From contig JAIGNY010000065.1 of NCBI GenBank assembly GCA_020152595.1, forward strand, positions 10,001 through 74,000: DNA of 64,000 nt. The letters are read 5' to 3'. Positions 63,206-64,000 of the stretch are shown piece after piece; position 1 is the first letter of the stretch, and each line of letters starts with the position of its first letter. The translations under genes and the position numbers were made by a program. Under the pieces are notes generated by a model. The model searched no databases. It was not told the DNA's origin and saw nothing but the letters and a program-made list of their open reading frames with translations. The stretch is from Chiridota heheva. Its lineage: Eukaryota > Echinodermata > Holothuroidea > Apodida > Chiridotidae.

Positions 63206-63470
63206 CTAGGTGAGGTCAGGTGAAAATGATCATCAAAGGATTGATGACGCATGAATAGGACTATGAGTGTCAGTATTTCGCCGAAAAAGTACTTTATCCG
63301 AAAAGAAGGGGGCGGGCAACGGGCATGTCTATACCTTATCAATACTCATGCTACCACGCGCCCTCTTGAATTTAGTAAATTTTGTAGCTAGTAAAGCACA
63401 GTTTAGAAGACTTCCACTTTTTCATCAACACAACCCATATTTATATCATTTATGCAGTGACCAAAACTAA
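63206..63470. other. Spacer between two retrotransposon copies
   Basis: Short stretch after the LINE end; nothing recognisable. Confidence 0.4.
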
Positions 63471-64000
63471 AATTACTCTGCCATGGTTAGGACAACATAT
63501 CAAGATCCCTTCACAACAGTGAAGAAGCACTAGCATCATCAACAATCCTGTAGGGCTTAGTACATATAGTATCATCGAGAAATTAACAAATTCTGGAGCA
63601 AATTGACATCAATATCATTAATAAAGATCAAGAAAAGATGCGGATCGAATACTAAACCATGAGGAACACCATTTGTAACCTTCTTTAATGGAGATAATTT
63701 ACCTGTTCACCATTAACAACAACTTTCTATGACCTGGGAACCAACAAGAATTTATCCAACTGGCACACATTTCATATACGCCAAGAGTCAAACTAATAAA
63801 ACCTTGTCGATTGCTCTTTCGGAAATTTAGATAGACGGCATGCAAATTATAAATGTAATTCACTATCTTTCTTAACATCAACAATAAACCCCAATGAATT
63901 AGAAATAAGACCTCTTAGGTTAGAAAACATGTTAGGATAAATTCAACAAACCATTTGTCATTAAGGTGGTAAATGACCTAGAACATCATCCTTGACAATG
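63471..64000 (-). pseudogene. Reverse transcriptase fragment of a CR1/Jockey-like LINE, cut by the window end
   Basis: On the minus strand, 63699-63884 gives LHAVYLNFRKSNRQGFISLT and ASWINSCWFPGHRKLLLMVN, matching the D.VYLDF.KAFDKV...WI..WL.GR.Q.V.(V/I)NG block. Further on, KWCSSWF-type residues correspond to SGVPQGSVLGP, and later VDDASA.....LDMLS to the motif after FADD. Frames change repeatedly, so it is dead. Its 5' part lies beyond 64000. Confidence 0.72.

Overview
This is an animal nuclear genome window. It is AT-rich, with short exons, GT-AG introns and many mobile elements. It is dominated by one gene on the + strand: a calcium/calmodulin-type nitric oxide synthase (NOS). I found 23 coding exons between 4325 and 50714. 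All exon junctions keep one reading frame, except for a single one-base discrepancy inside exon 17. The open part encodes about 1197 residues: the end of the N-terminal zinc-binding hook, the haem/tetrahydrobiopterin oxygenase domain, the calmodulin helix, the FMN domain with an nNOS-like autoinhibitory insert, the FAD/NADPH reductase domain and an unusually long C-terminal tail. The gene's first exon(s) are not recognisable in 1-4324 and probably lie upstream of the window. The host is an animal. The repeat load and the constitutive-type NOS suggest a marine invertebrate, perhaps an echinoderm or relative, but this is a weak inference.

Layout. 1-4324: non-coding upstream or intronic DNA with two 600-bp fold-back elements. 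4325-4455: first recognised exon. 4456-13946: a 9.5-kb intron with a decayed LINE that carries a nested DNA element, G-rich and pyrimidine tracts, a 21-bp minisatellite and a perfect 44-bp inverted pair. 13947-18065: compact oxygenase exons 2-8. 18066-23460: an intron that splits the calmodulin helix and holds a 34-bp minisatellite, a fold-back element and a composite satellite element. 23461-34581: FMN-domain exons 9-14, with large introns around the autoinhibitory-insert exon. 34582-40504: another repeat-rich intron. 40505-46778: FAD/NADPH exons 15-22, with a LINE fragment in intron 17. 46775-50650: an intron with a long TA tract. 50651-50714: a distal last coding exon, followed by a 3' UTR with a poly(A) signal near 50992.

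51000-64000 has no convincing host gene. It contains a degenerate TGATCA-rich satellite, a tandem duplication ending in two long TA tracts, a second fold-back element, a decayed non-LTR retrotransposon on the + strand (about 60300-63205) and part of another on the - strand running off the window end.

The most interesting points concern isoform potential of the NOS gene. A frame-preserving exon encodes the autoinhibitory insert. A splice donor overlaps what otherwise reads as the stop codon, giving two possible C-termini. An alternative in-frame donor lies in the Ser/Asp-rich tail. A one-base disruption lies in the FAD-domain exon. All exon calls come from reading the sequence; no transcript data were available.
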